Origin: Ravibacter sp964562455
GTDB lineage: Bacteria > Bacteroidota > Bacteroidia > Cytophagales > Spirosomataceae
NCBI GenBank assembly: GCA_964562455.1
Contig: CAZLTN010000008.1
Span: 1-64,000 of the forward strand
Reading direction: 5' to 3'
Length of the DNA stretch: 64,000 bases
Shown: one piece after another, positions 16,676 through 24,450 of the stretch
Layout: the number at the start of each line of letters is the position of its first letter
Numbering within the stretch: position 1 is the first letter of the stretch
Notes under the pieces: generated by a model
Databases searched by the model: none
What the model saw: only the letters and a program-made list of their open reading frames with translations
Told to the model about the DNA's origin: nothing
Made by a program: the position numbers and the translations under genes

Positions 16676-17089
16676 TCAGATCACCAGCTTAATTTCACCT
16701 TCCAGAAGTTTTTCATCGCCGCAATAACAAACTCCGTGCACCATCACGACCGGGTCAAGTCGATGCAGGACCGTTACATGCGTTGTAATTGTATCGCCTG
16801 CTGCCGGAAGAGCGCTTACTTCCACCCTGGAAATAGCACCGATATAACCCACTTTCGGCTCCTGTCCGCTCTTTCTTCCAAGATACCCAAAACCCGCCGC
16901 CGCGCTTTGGGCTATATTTTCGAGAAGCCCTGACTCCATTAAGCGCCCGTTTTTCAGCAGGATGTTCTCCGGCCCGATGGTCAGCCTGGTCACAAACAAC
17001 GAATCTGACGCACTTACAAGCTCTCCTACCTGCACAAACGGTTCCCTGTGCGGGATGAGAGACAGGATGTCATCAGGCTTTGGGCTCAT
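16676..17089 (-). CDS. ApeP-like hotdog dehydratase lacking the usual active-site His
   Basis: 137 residues. It begins LSLIPHREPFVQVGEL, as FabA/FabZ-like dehydratases do, and has ESGLLENIAQSAAAGFGYLG for the central helix with its Glu. The HFPG segment that carries the catalytic His in FabZ is replaced by KNGRL. Aryl-polyene clusters have a His-less dehydratase (ApeP) that forms a heterodimer with a His-bearing one (ApeI); the partner here would be 10335-10697. It overlaps the end of the acyltransferase gene by 17 bases, showing tight coupling. Confidence 0.8.
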   Translation of the reverse strand: MSPKPDDILSLIPHREPFVQVGELVSASDSLFVTRLTIGPENILLKNGRLMESGLLENIAQSAAAGFGYLGRKSGQEPKVGYIGAISRVEVSALPAAGDTITTHVTVLHRLDPVVMVHGVCYCGDEKLLEGEIKLVI

Positions 17090-17954
17090 TGCTGAAATAT
17101 GGAAAATAATTAAACCATTGCTCAGGCGTCTGCCTTACCCGCTTTTCGAGCTCTTTTACAAATGCGGCAGCTACTTCAGCCGGAGACATAGGTTCGTCGA
17201 TCGGCAAAGTTGCACTAAGATGGTACACAAAATTGCTTTTTTTAACTCCGAATACAAAAGTAACAGGAGAATTGAATTTAGAAGCGACCAGGAAGGGCCC
17301 GAGAGGGAAAGAAGCTTTTCTTCCCAAAAAAGGTAACTCTATGCTCTTGGAGCCTTCGATAAAACGGTCGGCATGAATGGCTACGAATTCGTTATTCTTC
17401 AAGGCGCTGTTAATCTTTACAACATGCGACAAATCGTCTTTTATAGCGATAATCCGGAATCTCGGTCCACCGGTCTTTTGGTTGAGATATTCCTTGATTT
17501 CTTCCACCTCCGAATCGAGCATCACCACATTGATAGTCGGCGTGATACGCCCTTTCAGTAAATTCCCCGCAGTCTCCCAGTTCCCCAGGTGAGCGCTCAG
17601 AAGTATCCCCCCACGCCCTTGCCCGCGCATGGAGATGAGATAGTCCTCGTGCTCGAAAGATAAAGTAAAAAGATCCTGCTTTCCGACCAGGAAAGCCATC
17701 CGGTCTATCAGGGTTTGCGCGAAACAGTAAAAATTCCTGTAAGTCAGCCGTGACGCATCAAAGCCAGTCACACCAAGCCCCTGGCTGTAGAACTGTCTTA
17801 ACGCTCTCCTGGCGCTGCCCGCAAACAGAAAGAAATAAAAAGATATGAGCCGGAGCAGCAGATAGACGAAGCGAATAGGAGTGTGACGCACGCAAAACAG
17901 CAGAATCCGGTATCCCAGAAGCGTTCCTCTGGTTTTGCCGTCCCATTTACTCAT
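17073..17954 (-). CDS. Lysophospholipid/lipid A-type acyltransferase (HtrB/LpxL-like) of the pigment cluster
   Basis: 293 residues. An N-terminal hydrophobic segment (about 13-45) precedes an LPLAT domain with ILLSAHLGNWETAGNL, where HLGNWE is the HxxxxE/D catalytic motif, followed by NEFVAIHADRF and SFPLGPFLVASKF. Such enzymes transfer acyl chains from acyl-ACP to a lipid acceptor and, in aryl-polyene and flexirubin clusters, likely attach the pigment acid to its membrane anchor (inference). It is the second gene, 4 bp after the first ACP. Confidence 0.88.
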   Translation of the reverse strand: MSKWDGKTRGTLLGYRILLFCVRHTPIRFVYLLLRLISFYFFLFAGSARRALRQFYSQGLGVTGFDASRLTYRNFYCFAQTLIDRMAFLVGKQDLFTLSFEHEDYLISMRGQGRGGILLSAHLGNWETAGNLLKGRITPTINVVMLDSEVEEIKEYLNQKTGGPRFRIIAIKDDLSHVVKINSALKNNEFVAIHADRFIEGSKSIELPFLGRKASFPLGPFLVASKFNSPVTFVFGVKKSNFVYHLSATLPIDEPMSPAEVAAAFVKELEKRVRQTPEQWFNYFPYFSNEPKA

Positions 17955-17958
17955 GCCC

Positions 17959-18225
17959 TTACAGCGTGGGATCTACTGCTAACGGAGCAAGTCTGGATGC
18001 CACAAATTGATAGAAATCGTTAAAAGTCACAATAGACTTGAAATCCTCCCCGGTGACCTTAACATTAAAATTTTCCTCGATCAAAACTACCAGGTCCACA
18101 TAATCCAGGCTATCCAGGTCCAAAGTGGCTTTCAGGTCACTCCCAGGTTGAATCAATTCTCTATCTACCTCAAACTCCTCAGACAAAAAATCTTTGGTAG
18201 TAGCAATTATTTCCTCAATGCTCAT
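17959..18225 (-). CDS. Acyl carrier protein, first gene of the pigment operon
   Basis: 88 residues from the ATG at 18225, beginning MSIEEIIATTKDFLSEEF. The phosphopantetheine site is LDLDSLDYVDL with Ser39. A longer frame starts at 18285 but would run through the promoter palindrome at 18253-18270, so the shorter start is chosen; it also matches family length. The acidic helix after the serine (VVLIEENFNVKV) is typical. It leads a row of overlapping biosynthetic genes reaching 9168. Confidence 0.92.
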   Translation of the reverse strand: MSIEEIIATTKDFLSEEFEVDRELIQPGSDLKATLDLDSLDYVDLVVLIEENFNVKVTGEDFKSIVTFNDFYQFVASRLAPLAVDPTL

Positions 18226-18252
18226 ATTCAATAACGGCAAATTATTTGCACC

Positions 18253-18270
18253 CAAAAATACGTATTTTTG
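18253..18270. promoter_or_regulatory. Palindromic -7 box, CAAAAATACGTATTTTTG, for the pigment operon
   Basis: A perfect 18-bp palindrome in which both strands read TATTTTTG, matching the -7 consensus TAnnTTTG. The minus-strand copy (18260-18253) fits the pigment operon: its ATG follows 27 bp later, and TTTG at 18286-18283 is a candidate -33 box at a somewhat long spacing (22 bp). The plus-strand copy has no well-placed -33 box. Confidence 0.55.
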
Positions 18271-18418
18271 TTTATTTCCTTGCAAATGACTTTTGTTTTT
18301 GACGCGTACAACCGTCCCTGCCCGGATATATCCCCGGCAACTCCCCGGAGCTTCAGGTCCCGGCAGAAACCCTCCCCTACTTTACCGTACCCGGAGCTCA
18401 ACGCTTTATCTTTTCTCC

Positions 18419-18426
18419 TATATTTG
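18419..18426 (+). promoter_or_regulatory. Candidate -7 box for the DUF1080 gene
   Basis: TATATTTG matches TAnnTTTG and lies 67 bp before the DUF1080 ATG. No convincing -33 element is seen at the usual distance. Confidence 0.45.
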
Positions 18427-18492
18427 GAAATATTTTTATAGAATTATCTCTAAATAACCAGTAGAGCTTTTTTTAAAGAACCGGAACACACC

Positions 18493-19119
18493 ATGAGAAA
18501 AGCGCCAATCCTTTTATTTTTTACGGTCTTTACTACGTTTTGCCACGCTCAGGGTATTTCCCTTTTTGACGGCCAGACACTCCGGGGATGGAAAGTCTCA
18601 GATCCTGCCTATGCACATCTATGGAAGGTGGAAAACGGCCTTATTATTGGCGGCGACGGTGCGGGAAAGGTTCCTGTGAACAGTTACCTCGTTACGGAAA
18701 AAGCCTATAAAAATTTCGAATTCAGGTGCCTTTTCAAGCTTACGGGCGACCCTTCGACGGGTATGATCAACAGCGGGATACAATACCGGTCGGAGGTAAA
18801 AAACAAGGATATGATCGGCTACCAGGCCGATATCGGGGAGGGCTACTGGGGCGATATTTACGATGAGCACCGCCGGGGAAAGCTGGTTTCGGGCGAGATC
18901 GGCGCCTTGAAAGAAATTCTCAACCCGGACGGCTGGAACTCCTACATTATCAGGTGTACAGGAAATCGTCACCAATTGTATATCAACGGGGTTAAAACAG
19001 CCGATTATTCAGAAAAAGACAATAGTATCCTTCAGCAGGGCGTTTTTGGCGTACAAATCCATAGCGGCGGGAATGCCCGGATTTTCCTGAAGAACATTGA
19101 AATTGAAGAATTACCCTGA
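18493..19119 (+). CDS. Secreted DUF1080 (3-keto-disaccharide hydrolase-like) protein
   Basis: 208 residues with a signal peptide (about 1-19, ending FCHAQG). The mature part is a concanavalin-like jelly-roll domain with the DUF1080 hallmarks SLFDGQTLRGWKV, NFEFRCLFKLTGD, SGIQYRSE and NSYIIRCTGNRHQLYINGV. DUF1080 members have recently been linked to hydrolysis of 3-keto glycosides in Bacteroidota; substrate and location (periplasm or surface) are inferred. A second paralogue lies at 38921-39562. It is followed 45 bp later by the UPF0261 gene on the same strand. Confidence 0.85.
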   Translation: MRKAPILLFFTVFTTFCHAQGISLFDGQTLRGWKVSDPAYAHLWKVENGLIIGGDGAGKVPVNSYLVTEKAYKNFEFRCLFKLTGDPSTGMINSGIQYRSEVKNKDMIGYQADIGEGYWGDIYDEHRRGKLVSGEIGALKEILNPDGWNSYIIRCTGNRHQLYINGVKTADYSEKDNSILQQGVFGVQIHSGGNARIFLKNIEIEELP

Positions 19120-19164
19120 TAAACTCTAAAGACACGCCATTCAATCCTTATTATAAGAAAATTC

Positions 19165-20406
19165 ATGCACATTCCTCCTGAAAAAGCAGCCCCTATTATC
19201 ATGATCGGCTGCTTTGATACCAAAGCCGAAGTTTTTGCCGTCCTGTACGAGGAGCTCCGAAGCCTTGGAAGAAAAGTCATCACGATCAATACAGGCATCC
19301 TGGGTACAACCGACCTCTTCCCGGTCAGTTTTGAAAACCTGGAGGTGATGTCGCTTGCAGGGAATGACCTCAGCGCGATTGCGGCAAAACGAAACCGGAA
19401 CGACGCCGTCGAGCTGATGGCCAGGGGCGCGGGCATTCTTTTGCGCGATCTTACCAGCGGAAATGCCGGGATTGGCGGGATTGTAGGAATGGGTGGCGGC
19501 GGTGGCTCGTATATCGTCCTGAAGGCAATGGAGGAAGTCTCTTTCGGGATCCCGAAAGTATGCATTTCTACCCTGGCGACCAAAGATGTGACCCACCTGG
19601 TCGGGATCAGGGATATTATGCTGGTACCATCGATAGTCGACGTAGCAGGAGTAAACAGCATCATTACCTCGATTGTAAGACAAACTGCGCTGGCTATCGA
19701 CGGGATGGCCGGAAAAGCAGCGACACAGGCCGAGAATAAAAAAAGGATTGCTGTCAGCATGTTCGGAAACACAACAAAGTGTGTCGAAGCATGCACCCGC
19801 CTTCTCATCGAGCTGGGTTATGAGGTTTATCCTTTTCATGCCAACGGGAGCGGAGGCAGGGCAATGGAGGAGCTGATACGCGGACGGTATTTCGACGGAG
19901 TGCTGGATATCACCACCACTGAGCTTGCTGACGACCTTTGCGGAGGTATCTGTAGCGCCGGCCCCGGCAGGCTCACGGCAGCGGGTGAAGCAGGCATACC
20001 GCAGGTAGTGGTTCCGGGGTGTCTCGATATGGTCAACTTCGGAGCGCCCGAGACTGTACCAGGCCGCTATCATGACCGGATATTTTACAATTGGTCGCCT
20101 GATGTCACGCTTATGCGCACCAATTTCACCGAAAACATGGAGCTCGGTAACAGACTGTCGGACAAACTCTTACAAAGCAAAGGGCACGTTTCTGTGTTAC
20201 TGCCTTTAAAAGGGATTTCGGAGATCGACAGGGAGGGCAGCAATTTCTACAACGAACGATCTGATAAAAAGCTTTTCGATACCATACAACAAAGGCTTGC
20301 CGACAAAATACAGGTTACGGCGCTGCCCTTTCATATCAACGACCAGGAGTTTGCGGAGGCTGCCGTTGCCAGCCTTATATCTTTTCTGAATGAAGGAGCT
20401 GTCTAA
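19165..20406 (+). CDS. UPF0261/Tm-1-like ATP-binding domain protein
   Basis: 413 residues. The N-terminal Rossmann-like half begins IIMIGCFDTKAEVFAVLYEEL and contains the glycine-rich VGMGGGGGSYIVLKAMEEV (about 108-127). The C-terminal half contains KRIAVSMFGNTTKCVE, PFHANGSGGRAMEEL and GLLTAAGEAGIP-like segments. The family includes the N-terminal domain of tomato Tm-1. It is usually found beside a PEP-mutase/TIM-barrel partner gene, which is absent here. Biochemical role unknown. Its last codons (Ala-Val-stop) lie inside the left end of a MITE-like element, so its original 3' end may have been replaced. Confidence 0.85.
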   Translation: MHIPPEKAAPIIMIGCFDTKAEVFAVLYEELRSLGRKVITINTGILGTTDLFPVSFENLEVMSLAGNDLSAIAAKRNRNDAVELMARGAGILLRDLTSGNAGIGGIVGMGGGGGSYIVLKAMEEVSFGIPKVCISTLATKDVTHLVGIRDIMLVPSIVDVAGVNSIITSIVRQTALAIDGMAGKAATQAENKKRIAVSMFGNTTKCVEACTRLLIELGYEVYPFHANGSGGRAMEELIRGRYFDGVLDITTTELADDLCGGICSAGPGRLTAAGEAGIPQVVVPGCLDMVNFGAPETVPGRYHDRIFYNWSPDVTLMRTNFTENMELGNRLSDKLLQSKGHVSVLLPLKGISEIDREGSNFYNERSDKKLFDTIQQRLADKIQVTALPFHINDQEFAEAAVASLISFLNEGAV

Positions 20407-20571
20407 AAAGTACACAAACTGCTGCGTTGTTTTCGGAATCCGGTCTCAGTCACATACTAAGGCATGCTCCTTCAACCTCATCCTCAACGCCTTGCATTTT
20501 GTCGGAGCGGCGAACCGCCGCTTTTTAGAACAACTCTAATATTTTTAGCTAGCGAGCACTTTTTAGGCAGC
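20398..20571. mobile_element. MITE-like element with 16-bp imperfect terminal inverted repeats
   Basis: The left end GCTGTCTAAAAAGTAC (20398-20413) and the right end GCACTTTTTAGGCAGC (20556-20571) are inverted repeats matching at 14 of 16 positions. The 174-bp span has no coding potential. The right-end 35 bp (20534-20568) recur in opposite orientation at 60251-60285 with 32 of 35 identities. The size and ends suggest a non-autonomous element; no transposase is in the window and no target-site duplication is obvious. Confidence 0.55.
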
Positions 20572-20684
20572 GCCGATTAGATTTGAATACCGTACTGCCT
20601 TTATAATCAGAACTGCCTTTATAGTCAGACCGGCTGCTTAAAAAGCCAGCAATTCCGCGTTCAAGTACTTTTTGGTTTTATCAG

Positions 20685-23531
20685 ATGCAATACCGCTTTT
20701 CAGACAGGTTGTGGCTTATCGTGCCTTTGTTAATATTCTCTGCAACCGGCGTTTTCGCTGCAGGTACGGATTCGTCCGGTGTAAGCCGGAATTATGTGCT
20801 TGAAAGCTCAATGCTCGGCTACTTCAGGAAAGACGGCACCAGAAATCCTATTCTGAAAGCAAATAAAGGCGACAAGGTCCGGATCACGATCGTGAACGGC
20901 GAGCTCATGCCTCATGATATTGCGCTCGAAAAGCTGGGGATACAAAGCAAAACGGTGCTGGAGAAAGGAGATTCCGCTTCTATTGAATTCCGCGCTGAAG
21001 CCGACGACGTCTACTACTGCACTATACCCGGGCACCGGATTGCCGGTATGGCCGGAAAGCTTGTCATCGTGGAAGGCCCTGTAGAAGCAACAGGGGAAAT
21101 CGCCGGAGAAGTCCCGCAAAAGGACGGACGAAGACTGAACCTTAATTTTGAAACCGGCGATCTTACCGACTGGACTGTCGAAAACAGCGGGTTCCAACCT
21201 TTGTTGATCGGCGGGGAAGCTAGTGCATACGATGAAAAAGACGTCTCCTTAGGTATCGGAGGTAACTTTACGCTGACCACCGGAGGCACAAAAAACTATA
21301 AAAATACCGGATCCCTTGTTTCCGTTCCTTTCCGCGTCACTCATCCCTTTGCCTCGTTCCGGGTCTCGGGCGGAGCGCTTGAAGACACCCGTGTAGAATT
21401 GATCGAAGCATCGGCAAATCAGCCTTTTTTCAGTATTACCGGTTCCGGGAGATTCCCTTTGCAGCCCGTCGTCGTGGATCTGAGCAGGCTGCTGGGCAAA
21501 GAGATCCGGATCAGGATAACCGACAACGAAACAGGCATTTCCACTATTCCCTACATTAAAGACGACAAAACCGCCCATATCAACTTCGATGATTTTCTTT
21601 TTCATGCGGTCAGGCCGGCATTCGAAAACGAGCTCCGGAAAGAAGATATCATTACCCTTCCGCCCCTGGATATTATAAAATATGCGGGCCTTTCAGGAAA
21701 AGAAGCCGCTGCAGGCATGACGGCGCCCGAAGGATTTAAAGTTACGCTGGCTGCGGCCGAACCTGAAATCGTGAGACCTATCAGCTTTACCATCGACGCC
21801 CGTAACAGGCTTTGGGTAGCGGAAGCCCATACGTACCCGGTCAGGGCAAAAGAGGGTGACGGAAAGGACCGTATCCTGATTTTCGAGGATACGGATGGCG
21901 ACGGAAGCCTTGATAACCGGAAGGTATTTATGGAGGGATTAAACCTGGTAAGCGGCATCGAGCTGGGTATGGGCGGACTGTGGATCGGCGCTGCTCCGTA
22001 CCTGCTTTTCGTGCCGGTCGACTTCGAAAACGACAAGCCTGCCGGCCCTGCGCAGATTTTACTCGACGGCTGGGGATACCAGGATACGCACGAAACGCTG
22101 AATAACCTGCGCTGGGGGCCTGACGGATGGCTATACGGCGTACATGGCGTATTTACCCATTCGAAGGTAGGGAAACCCGGAACACCCGATGAGAAACGTA
22201 TTCCGCTGAATGCATGCGTCTGGAGGTACCATCCTACGAAACATACTTTTGAGATATTTTCAGAAGGGACCAGCAACCCGTGGGGAATAGATTTCAACGA
22301 CTATGGGCACGCCTTTATCACCGCATGCGTGATTCCGCATCTTTATCATGTCATCCAGGGAGCCCGCTACCAGCGGCAGGCGGGTAAACATTTTAACGAA
22401 TACACCTACGACGACATCAAAACCATAGCGGATCACGTGCACTGGGTTGGCGACAGGGGGCCGCATGCGGGCAACTTCCGCTCGGCTGCGAAAGGCGGCG
22501 GACACGCCCATTCGGGAGCCATGCTGTACCTTGGAGGTTCCTGGCCGGAATCCTATCGGAACCAGCTCTTCGTCAACAATATCAACGGGGCACGGCTTAA
22601 CGTCGATTATCCCGAAAGGGCAGGAACAGGATATATAGGAAAGCACCGGCCGGACTTTATCGAAATGAACGATACATGGTCGCAATGGCTGAATATGAGG
22701 TACGATGCCGGCGGGTCGGTTTATGCGATCGACTGGTACGACAAAAACCAATGTCACAGCTCTAACCCGGATGTACACGATAAAACACTGGGCCGGATCT
22801 TCAGGATTACGCACCGGAACGATCAGTGGAGAAAAGTAAACTTATACGCTTCCGGCAACAGCGAGCTGATTGCCAACCTGATGAACTCAAATGAATGGTA
22901 TGTAAGGCAATCGAAGCAGATCCTGCAGGAAAGAGGGTTATCGCGGAAAGATATAAAGGCACTGAAAAAGATCCTCGGCGAAAATCCGGACGTAACCAGG
23001 AAGCTAAGGGCATTATGGACGCTCCATGCTGCCGGGAGCCTGAAGGAAAAAGACTATCTGCTGCTTTTGCGTCACGAAGACGCTTATATCAGAAGCTGGT
23101 CGGTACAACTGGCTACGGAGCTTTTCAATGGCTCGGAAATGCTGCTGAAATCGCTGAACAGGCTGTCTGAAAATGAGACATCCCCTATAGTGAGGTTATA
23201 CCTGGCCTCTGCCATGCAACGGCTGCCGGCCGGATCGCGCTGGGAAATGCTCGAAAATCTTCTGCCCGTAACCGAAGATACCGGCGACCACAACCAACCC
23301 CTGATGCTCTGGTATGCCCTGGAACCTGCCGTTCCTACAAACCCGGAAAGAGCGGCCCAACTGGCTTTAAAGTCTGCGCCAACCAATATATTGCCGTTTG
23401 TAATCAGGAGATTAGGTGCAATAAAAGATGAGACGTCGAAAAAAGCGCTCGAAAGTATCAGGGCGGCGTTAGCTGCCCAGGGACATAAGCACCATTCGGA
23501 GCTGGAACTGATCAAAACGGTGATGGAGTAG
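20685..23531 (+). CDS. Secreted cupredoxin - membrane-bound dehydrogenase (TIGR02604-like) fusion with HEAT repeats
   Basis: 948 residues. Signal peptide 1-25. A cupredoxin domain (about 30-132) has the full type 1 copper ligand set: His77, Cys112, His117, Met122 (YYCTIPGHRIAGM). A beta-sandwich of carbohydrate-binding type follows (about 145-310). A beta-propeller (about 345-700; APEGFKVTLAAAEPEIV, RNRLWVAEAHTYP, RWGPDGWLYGVHG, PWGIDFNDYGHAF) is of the PVC-type putative membrane-bound dehydrogenase family. A helical HEAT-like tail ends it. Relatives usually end in a heme c domain; no CXXCH is present here, so the copper domain may serve as the redox partner (inference). It is monocistronic by spacing. 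Confidence 0.85.
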   Translation: MQYRFSDRLWLIVPLLIFSATGVFAAGTDSSGVSRNYVLESSMLGYFRKDGTRNPILKANKGDKVRITIVNGELMPHDIALEKLGIQSKTVLEKGDSASIEFRAEADDVYYCTIPGHRIAGMAGKLVIVEGPVEATGEIAGEVPQKDGRRLNLNFETGDLTDWTVENSGFQPLLIGGEASAYDEKDVSLGIGGNFTLTTGGTKNYKNTGSLVSVPFRVTHPFASFRVSGGALEDTRVELIEASANQPFFSITGSGRFPLQPVVVDLSRLLGKEIRIRITDNETGISTIPYIKDDKTAHINFDDFLFHAVRPAFENELRKEDIITLPPLDIIKYAGLSGKEAAAGMTAPEGFKVTLAAAEPEIVRPISFTIDARNRLWVAEAHTYPVRAKEGDGKDRILIFEDTDGDGSLDNRKVFMEGLNLVSGIELGMGGLWIGAAPYLLFVPVDFENDKPAGPAQILLDGWGYQDTHETLNNLRWGPDGWLYGVHGVFTHSKVGKPGTPDEKRIPLNACVWRYHPTKHTFEIFSEGTSNPWGIDFNDYGHAFITACVIPHLYHVIQGARYQRQAGKHFNEYTYDDIKTIADHVHWVGDRGPHAGNFRSAAKGGGHAHSGAMLYLGGSWPESYRNQLFVNNINGARLNVDYPERAGTGYIGKHRPDFIEMNDTWSQWLNMRYDAGGSVYAIDWYDKNQCHSSNPDVHDKTLGRIFRITHRNDQWRKVNLYASGNSELIANLMNSNEWYVRQSKQILQERGLSRKDIKALKKILGENPDVTRKLRALWTLHAAGSLKEKDYLLLLRHEDAYIRSWSVQLATELFNGSEMLLKSLNRLSENETSPIVRLYLASAMQRLPAGSRWEMLENLLPVTEDTGDHNQPLMLWYALEPAVPTNPERAAQLALKSAPTNILPFVIRRLGAIKDETSKKALESIRAALAAQGHKHHSELELIKTVME

Positions 23532-23541
23532 TCGAAACCCG

Positions 23542-24276
23542 CTACTCGTGGAGCCATTTCATGTGTTCGAGCTTGATTTCTTCTTTATCGAGTGTCAGAA
23601 ACTCCTCCCAGAAAGGATCGGCCGGCACCCCTGCGCGGCAAAGCAGCGGCTCTTTTTTCACAGGGTGCTCGAAAAACAACCGCCGGGCATGAAGGTTGAT
23701 ATTATTACCGGGATTGAATCTGCTATACCCGTATTTTACATCACCCCGTATAGGGCACCCCATCTCTGACAACTGTACCCTGATCTGGTGAGGACGCCCT
23801 GTAATCGGAGAAACTTCCAGGAGATGGAATTTATTTATTTCTCCCAGCCAACGATAGCTCAGCTCTGCTTTCTGACTGTCCGGAACCTGACTGTCGTAGG
23901 CAGTTACCATGTTTCTTTTTTCGTCTTTTACCAGCCAGTGCACCAATTTCCCTTCTTTCTCATTAGGTTTTCTGCCTACTATCGCCCAATAGGTCTTCTG
24001 GATTTCCCTCTTACGGAACAGTGCGGTCATCCTTTCCAGGGCTTTGGAAGTCCGGGCAAACACGACGAGTCCGCTTACGGGCCGGTCAAGCCGGTGAACG
24101 GGATTCAGAAAAACCTCGCCCGGCTTATTATATTTCCCCTTTATATAGGCTTTAAGCATCTCGACCAGGCTTTTATCGCCAGTGCTGTCTCCCTGTACAA
24201 GCACTCCCGGACTCTTATTGACTATCAGTAAATGGTTATCTTCGTAAACTACCTGATACGGCTTTTCCCTGCGCAT
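23542..24276 (-). CDS. RluA-family 23S rRNA/tRNA pseudouridine synthase
   Basis: 244 residues, the single catalytic domain of the RluA family without an S4 domain. NPVHRLDRPVSGLVVFARTS contains the catalytic Asp64 in HRLDRPVSG; GRPHQIRVQLSEMGCPIRGD is the second signature and ALHARRL-like LHARRLFFEHP the third. It isomerises specific uridines in structural RNA; the exact target cannot be assigned. It converges on the cupredoxin-fusion gene with a 10-bp gap. A -7 box lies 65 bp upstream. Confidence 0.93.
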   Translation of the reverse strand: MRREKPYQVVYEDNHLLIVNKSPGVLVQGDSTGDKSLVEMLKAYIKGKYNKPGEVFLNPVHRLDRPVSGLVVFARTSKALERMTALFRKREIQKTYWAIVGRKPNEKEGKLVHWLVKDEKRNMVTAYDSQVPDSQKAELSYRWLGEINKFHLLEVSPITGRPHQIRVQLSEMGCPIRGDVKYGYSRFNPGNNINLHARRLFFEHPVKKEPLLCRAGVPADPFWEEFLTLDKEEIKLEHMKWLHE

Positions 24277-24340
24277 TAATTCCCAAACTTAAATATTCAA
24301 AAAAGGAAGACTTCTATCTGGCCTTCTTCCAAAAGCGGTG

Positions 24341-24348
24341 CAAAGTTA
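24341..24348 (-). promoter_or_regulatory. -7 box of the pseudouridine synthase gene
   Basis: On the minus strand it reads TAACTTTG, an exact TAnnTTTG match, 65 bp upstream of the ATG at 24276. A TTG on the same strand 16 bp further up is a weak -33 candidate. Confidence 0.55.
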
Positions 24349-24450
24349 GCAGTTATTTGGCTAACAAGCTGCCGGCTTTCAGAAAGCGGGTGGCGGCAGG
24401 CACAGCCATATCTTCGGCATTTACTTTGTATTCCGAACACGGCGACATGT

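Noticed and set aside
17959..18285. Longer start for the first ACP (at 18285)
   Set aside because: The additional 20 residues would be encoded across the promoter palindrome and have no ACP similarity; the ATG at 18225 gives the normal length.
19141..20073. 310-codon minus-strand frame over the UPF0261 gene
   Set aside because: The plus-strand protein has clear family motifs; the minus frame has unnatural Cys/His/Arg-rich composition.
20398..20571. Insertion sequence with transposase
   Set aside because: The element is 174 bp without coding capacity and no transposase remnant was seen; only the MITE-like interpretation remains.
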